DNA from: Anaerolineales bacterium
Lineage (GTDB): Bacteria > Chloroflexota > Anaerolineae > Anaerolineales > E44-bin32
DNA: 9,686 nt
Assembly: GCA_030668545.1 (NCBI GenBank)
Contig: DAOUTT010000053.1
Location: forward strand, 1-9,686
Reading direction: 5' to 3'
Of this stretch, positions 6,588 to 9,686 are shown piece after piece. Below the pieces are notes generated by a model. It was not told the DNA's origin and ran no database searches. It saw only the letters and a list, made by a program, of their open reading frames with translations. Position 1 is the first letter of the stretch. Each line of letters starts with the position of its first letter. A program made the position numbers and the translations under genes.

Positions 6588-6613
6588 GCCATTGAAGAAG
6601 ATCATTGACGCCC

Positions 6614-6724
6614 CATGACTTTCTTCTGCGCAATTGTGGTCCGTTTAAATCATAGATTTATAAGAACTGTTTAGTGTGGAGTACTATCCTGCCGCCAACC
6701 CAGAACGACAGCATGAAAGTCATG
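6614..6724. repeat. 10-bp inverted repeat and nested dyad upstream of the nuclease gene
   Basis: CATGACTTTC (6614-6623) is the exact reverse complement of GAAAGTCATG (6715-6724), 91 nt apart. The right arm is itself part of the dyad CATGA-AAG-TCATG (6712-6724), so two alternative pairings compete for it. The dyad lies about 44-56 bp before the predicted transcription start of the next gene, where an activator or repressor could sit. Chance cannot be excluded. Confidence 0.3.
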
Positions 6725-6752
6725 TAGTTTCCCCAAAATATCACCAAGCGAG

Positions 6753-6761
6753 TGGTCTAAT
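6753..6761 (+). promoter_or_regulatory. extended -10 promoter for the nuclease gene, nearly leaderless
   Basis: TGG-TCTAAT fits TGn-TATAAT with two changes in the hexamer. Initiation 7 nt after it falls at about 6768, two bases before the ATG at 6770. No Shine-Dalgarno precedes that ATG and no -35 is evident, the same layout as at 3196-3204. Confidence 0.35.
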
Positions 6762-6769
6762 TTCATTGT

Positions 6770-8008
6770 ATGGATGAAGGAAAAAGACTCCAGCAGCGTT
6801 TACAGCGCATCAGGCAAAAGAAGGCAACCCGAACGTCTCAACTTGAGACAGCCAGGAGAGACGTTTCGATATCCCACCCTGGGGAGCCTCAGGATACGCC
6901 ATACGGCCCCGCATTTATCATAGAAACTCAATATCCAGGAACTCATGAGCACGGGTTAAATCCATTAAGCTCGTTGACGCATTTCGAGTCACGATCGGCT
7001 GCAGAGATTGCCGTGGATCCCTCTCTTGAGGGGCTCAGCTTGAATGGCCTTGTCTTTCTCGACACCGAAACCACCGGGCTGGCAGGCGGGGCCGGGACGG
7101 TAGTTTTCCTGGTGGGGATAGGGAAGTTCGTTGACGGAGAGTTCTGGCTGCGGCAGTATTTCCTGCGCGATCTTGGTGAAGAGCAGGCTATGCTGCATGC
7201 CATTGAGCGCGATCTAGAATCCAGCGCAGGTTTCGTCACTTTTAACGGTCGGACTTTCGATGTTCCCCTTCTCGAAATGCGTTTTACCCTTGGCATGCGC
7301 AAGCGTTTTCCGCTTACAGAGTGGCCGCATTTAGACTTGCTTTACCCCGCAAGACGATTGTGGCGTAGAGAGCTTCCCGATTGTAGATTAAACACGATCG
7401 AAAGCGAGGTTCTTAGAGTCCACAGAAGTGGAGAAGATGTCGACGGCGAACTGATCCCCGGCCTCTTTCTGGATTATCTGCGAACGGGCGACTCCATGGA
7501 AATGGAGCGCGTCATCTACCATAACGCGATGGATATCCTCAGCCTGGTGATGCTGACTGTTGAGGTCCTGGGCCGTCATGGAACAAATGCTTTCTCGAAT
7601 TTATCGGCGTCGGAGGCTTTAGGGGTGGCTCGGTGGCACCAGGGTGCCGGGAGGAGCGGACCAGCGGAATTGGCTTATCGGGCAGCGATTGAGAGCGGAG
7701 ACCCCATCGTGCGACTTGATGCACTGCGCCATCACACAACATATTTAAAGCGTCTGGATCGGCGCGATCAAGCACTTGAGGGATGGGAGTTGTGGCATAC
7801 GTTGAAACCCGACGATCCGCGCCCTTGCATCGAATTAGCCATGTATTATGAGTGGCATTTGAAAGACATGGATATGGGGATAACCTGGGCAGAGATCGGG
7901 TTAACTTGCTTGTCCACTTGGCCAGATGATTGGCGTTCTGAGGAAATGAGCAAAGACCTTCAGCATCGTATCAGCCGCCTGAAAAGGAAGTTGGCAAGCC
8001 GCTCCTGA
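6770..8008 (+). CDS. YprB-type RNase H-like (DEDD) exonuclease with TPR-like C-terminus
   Basis: A 412-residue protein of the YprB family (RNase_H_2, DnaQ-like fold), predicted metal-dependent 3'-5' exonucleases whose substrates are poorly known. A basic helical N-terminus (1-30) is followed by a nuclease domain at about 92-270. The acidic residues are visible: Asp98 and Glu100 in FLDTETTGL, Asp164 in FNGRTFDVPLL, and Asp255 in YHNAMDILSL. HLDLLYPARRLW (187-198) and the CRLNTIE stretch are also typical of the family. Residues about 280-385 form helical TPR-like repeats (ARWHQGAG...AELAYRAAIESGD, then ALEGWELWHTLKPDDP), probably a protein-interaction module. The start is an ATG without a Shine-Dalgarno, matching the promoter at 6753-6761. 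It converges on the chelatase gene with a 43-bp gap and has no obvious functional neighbour. Confidence 0.88.
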   Translation: MDEGKRLQQRLQRIRQKKATRTSQLETARRDVSISHPGEPQDTPYGPAFIIETQYPGTHEHGLNPLSSLTHFESRSAAEIAVDPSLEGLSLNGLVFLDTETTGLAGGAGTVVFLVGIGKFVDGEFWLRQYFLRDLGEEQAMLHAIERDLESSAGFVTFNGRTFDVPLLEMRFTLGMRKRFPLTEWPHLDLLYPARRLWRRELPDCRLNTIESEVLRVHRSGEDVDGELIPGLFLDYLRTGDSMEMERVIYHNAMDILSLVMLTVEVLGRHGTNAFSNLSASEALGVARWHQGAGRSGPAELAYRAAIESGDPIVRLDALRHHTTYLKRLDRRDQALEGWELWHTLKPDDPRPCIELAMYYEWHLKDMDMGITWAEIGLTCLSTWPDDWRSEEMSKDLQHRISRLKRKLASRS

Positions 8009-8051
8009 AGGCGGATTGCGAACAAGAGCCCCAAAAATTGGATAGTTACTG

Positions 8052-9050
8052 TCAGGAAGTTCGAGGCCGGGCTTTGCCGGAGGCTTCATCGAGCTCTTGT
8101 TTGACGGCGTTGTAGAGATGGTCGGCCTTTAGCTCGTGTAGCGTATAGCAGGGTCCGCCCAGATGATCCGCCAGACCCTGGGCCAGACCTTGGTCGAACG
8201 CGGCGTGTTCCATATTAATCACGACAGAGCGCACCCCCTGTTCGCGTAGGCGTTCGGCTACTCGATGCGCTTCCTCCTGCGGTGGCAGTTCGCCCATCGA
8301 CACATTGCCTGCACCATCTGTGAGTAGGACCATTAATGGGAGCACTTCAGAGAGTGTGTTTATCTCCTTGCGGAAGACTTCGCTTGCCAGATTCAAGCCA
8401 GCAGAAAGAGGGGTTTTGCCGCCGACTGGAATATCTGCCAGGGCGCGGTGTGCAAGATGGACGGAGTTCGTAGGCGGCATCACCGTCAGGGCGCGATCTT
8501 TTTGGAAGACGATCAGCCCTACACGATCCCTGCGTTGGTAGGCATCCGTGATTAGAGAAAGGATGGCGCCTTTAGTCGCCGACATTCGTTCGGCGACGGC
8601 CATTGACCAGGAGGCGTCCACGACGAAGAGGATCAGGTTTGGGGCGCGGCTGACGCGAACTTTGCGCTGCAAATCCGAGGGGAGAATGGCGAAGGAGACG
8701 CGTTTACGTTGTTCACTGCGCGTGCGTTGATATGGAGCAGCGGCGCGGATGGTCGCATCAAATGCGATATCAGAAGTCTTTTCTTTTACCGGTCTTGCCT
8801 GGATGTATCGTCCGCGTTTTTGTTCGGTTCGAGTGCGGGTCCGCCTCCCGCTCTGATGACGAGTCAGGCGATCGATGTGTCCTTCGAGTTTGCGCGGCAC
8901 GAAAGATCGTCCAACCTTAATTTTATCGCCGCCTTCCCACCAACGAGCGTGAATGGTTTCGGGTGTGGATTGTCGAACAGGCTCAGAGGATCCTTGCTCT
9001 TTTGATGTTTCAGCATCGTCATCGGCTAGGCTTGCTGGAGGCCTTTTTTT
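8052..9050 (-). CDS. chlD: VWA (C-terminal) part of ChlD/BchD-type chelatase subunit, in the -1 frame
   Basis: This frame encodes the integrin-I/VWA half of a magnesium/cobalt chelatase medium subunit, which couples the AAA+ ring to the large catalytic subunit. It has 332 sense codons from 9050 to a TGA at 8052-8054. The first part is an acidic, polar linker (ADDDAETSKEQGSSEP), then WWEGGDKIKVGRSFVPRKLEGHIDRLTRHQSGRR, shown here as two joined stretches around GRSF, as expected for ChlD. Counting from the GTG at 8900, the metal-binding MIDAS residues are Asp95, Ser97 and Ser99 (DASWSM), Thr163 (GGKTPL) and Asp195 (LLTDGAGN). A Trp replaces the usual Gly in DASGSM. From the stop TAA at 9053-9051 down to 8901 there is no ATG, GTG or TTG; the first is GTG 8900, inside the conserved stretch. 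The part is therefore most likely made by slippage from the AAA+ frame at 9044-9052. A separate VWA protein from GTG 8900 is the less likely alternative. Confidence 0.88.
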   Translation of the reverse strand, partial: KKRPPASLADDDAETSKEQGSSEPVRQSTPETIHARWWEGGDKIKVGRSFVPRKLEGHIDRLTRHQSGRRTRTRTEQKRGRYIQARPVKEKTSDIAFDATIRAAAPYQRTRSEQRKRVSFAILPSDLQRKVRVSRAPNLILFVVDASWSMAVAERMSATKGAILSLITDAYQRRDRVGLIVFQKDRALTVMPPTNSVHLAHRALADIPVGGKTPLSAGLNLASEVFRKEINTLSEVLPLMVLLTDGAGNVSMGELPPQEEAHRVAERLREQGVRSVVINMEHAAFDQGLAQGLADHLGGPCYTLHELKADHLYNAVKQELDEASGKARPRTS

Positions 9051-9686
9051 TTATCGGCAGGTTCTTCGGTGCCATCTGTTGGATCTGCGCTTTCCCCGCC
9101 GCTATTGAAATCCGACTGGATTTGCTCGATCAAGTTCTCGATGTTTTCGATATTGAGATCTGTTTGCTGAAAGGGTCCACGTCGCAGGCGGTGTGGGAGG
9201 GTTAATTCTGCGGCGAGGGCGATGTCACGCTCGCTGATACTCGTGCGCCCCTCGAAAGCGGCGTGAGCACGTGCGGCTTTGAGAATAACCAGGTCTGCTC
9301 GGTGACCGTCCACCTGAAGGGAAGATGTGAGGGCGGCGATCGATAGCAAATCGCGCTTGGTGTAGGTTACATCGTTGAGTATTGCGCGGGCAGCAGCAAT
9401 CTCGTTGGAGAGCGCATTTTCATGATCTAGCCATTTATCGCGGAATGCATCTGGTTCCGCCTCGAACTCCAGATTTCGTTCCATGATAGAAACCCGATCT
9501 CGTGGGTCGGGCAAACCGCGTATCTCGACGGAGAGCGCGAATCGATCAAGGAGCTGCGGGCGCAGGTCACCTTCTTCCGGGTTCATCGTTCCGACAAGGA
9601 TGTAGCGGGCGGGATGGGTAAACGAGATCCCTTCACGTTCCACGAAATTCATACCCAGGGCAGCGGAGTCCAGGAGGAGATCGACG
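9026..9686 (-). CDS. chlD: AAA+ part of ChlD/ChlI-type chelatase subunit (5' end outside window)
   Basis: The frame is open from the right edge to TAG at 9028-9026 and gives 219 residues of an AAA+ ATPase of the BchI/ChlI family. Visible are LLLDSAALGMNFVEREGIS, sensor 1 in VGTMNPEEG and the arginine-finger segment LRPQLLDRF. The helical lid follows (RAHAAFEGRTSISERDIALAAELTLPHRLRR, in parts), then an acidic tail that ends KKKGLQQA. Walker A and B lie beyond the window. By analogy with full-length ChlI, roughly 130 N-terminal residues are missing. Read straight through, the product is a ChlI-like small subunit. With a -1 slip on its A9 run it continues into the VWA frame as ChlD. An internal ATG at 9652 lies within the conserved domain and is not a start. 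Confidence 0.92.
   Translation of the reverse strand, partial: VDLLLDSAALGMNFVEREGISFTHPARYILVGTMNPEEGDLRPQLLDRFALSVEIRGLPDPRDRVSIMERNLEFEAEPDAFRDKWLDHENALSNEIAAARAILNDVTYTKRDLLSIAALTSSLQVDGHRADLVILKAARAHAAFEGRTSISERDIALAAELTLPHRLRRGPFQQTDLNIENIENLIEQIQSDFNSGGESADPTDGTEEPADKKKGLQQA
9044..9052 (-). other. chlD: A9 slippery site joining AAA+ and VWA frames (-1 frameshift)
   Basis: The minus strand reads GAT-AAA-AAA-AAA-GGC in the AAA+ frame. A tandem slip on A-AAA-AAA lets the ribosome resume at AGG-CCT-CCA, which is the VWA frame. The VWA frame is closed just upstream by TAA (9053-9051) and the AAA+ frame is closed by TAG (9028-9026). Any switch must fall in this 25-nt overlap, and the A-run is the only slippery sequence in it. 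A weak hairpin AGGC...GCCT follows directly; no clear upstream Shine-Dalgarno-like stimulator was seen. A nine-A run also allows transcriptional slippage, as known for Thermus dnaX. Confidence 0.75.

Larger units (their letters stand above)
6396..6769. other. 374-bp intergenic region with several structured elements
   Basis: No protein-coding gene of normal size fits here. Reading left to right it holds a perfect palindrome (6426-6445), a GC-rich hairpin (6464-6501), a strong Shine-Dalgarno (6511-6516) before a 20-codon frame (6525-6587), and a perfect TATAAT (6563-6568) without a -35. Next come a 15-bp dyad TAAATC-ATA-GATTTA (6646-6660), a 13-bp dyad CATGA-AAG-TCATG (6712-6724), and an extended -10 just before the next gene. 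No known riboswitch or tRNA could be recognised. It may contain the end of the kinase transcript, a small RNA or leader, and the control region of the nuclease gene. Confidence 0.6.

Noticed and set aside
7999..8014. Hairpin CCGC-N8-GCGG as terminator of the nuclease gene
   Set aside because: The stem is only 4 bp, overlaps the stop codon and has no T-run.
8898..8900. GTG at 8900 as an independent start of the VWA gene
   Set aside because: It falls inside the conserved VGRSFVPRKLEGH segment, and the 50 codons before it look coding. A slip from the AAA+ frame explains the data better, though a minor internal product cannot be excluded.
8709..9205. Overlapping plus-strand open frames opposite the chelatase gene
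   Set aside because: They are antisense to strongly conserved ChlD coding sequence, lack ribosome sites and resemble no known proteins.

Overview
The window looks like chromosomal DNA of moderate GC from a bacterium with monoderm-type lipoprotein secretion, most likely a Chloroflexota (Anaerolineae-like) member. That placement is inferred from gene style: an HtrA protease anchored as a lipoprotein, RR-coil-GAF and RR-GAF-PAS-kinase proteins, a YprB-type nuclease with TPR-like repeats, and a ChlD-type chelatase subunit in what need not be a phototroph. No rRNA, tRNA, insertion sequence, CRISPR array or phage gene was seen.

Left part (1-3052). A short fragment at the left edge may be the end of an upstream gene. 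It is followed by an unrecognised single-pass membrane protein (86-736, +) that ends in a strong intrinsic terminator. Facing it are two proteostasis genes on the minus strand: a zinc-finger-less DnaJ/CbpA-type co-chaperone (2153-3052), then an HtrA/DegP-type lipoprotein serine protease (802-2007). The chaperone gene has a good sigma-70-type promoter (TTGACT-N18-TAGAAT) set among repeated TTCTA motifs.

Middle (3053-6395, +). Two signalling genes share an RR-coil-GAF plan. The first has lost the phosphoacceptor Asp (Ser in its place) and ends in a coil, not a kinase. The second is a complete soluble hybrid sensor kinase (receiver-GAF-PAS-HisKA-HATPase). They look like a duplicated, co-transcribed pair in which the first may be an unphosphorylated partner or decoy.

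Gap 6396-6769 (374 bp) has no secure gene. It is rich in structure: a perfect 20-bp palindrome, an 11-bp-stem hairpin, a strong Shine-Dalgarno in front of a 20-codon ORF, and several dyads.

Right part. A YprB-like DEDD exonuclease with a TPR-like tail (6770-8008, +) converges on the most interesting locus, a minus-strand chelatase gene (8052 to the right edge). The AAA+ part (ChlI/BchI-like) and the VWA part (ChlD/BchD-like) lie in different frames and overlap by only 25 nt around a run of nine A residues (minus strand, 9052-9044). The VWA frame has no ATG, GTG or TTG codon for its first 50 codons, which include family-like residues just before the VWA part. The arrangement fits a -1 frameshift (ribosomal or transcriptional slippage): the short product would be the small chelatase subunit and the long product the medium subunit. 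Such frameshifting is known for chlD genes of cobalamin producers.

Two plus-strand genes (3211 and 6770) have extended -10 promoters placed so that transcripts would begin at or within 2 nt of the start codon and have no Shine-Dalgarno, so leaderless transcription is plausible here.
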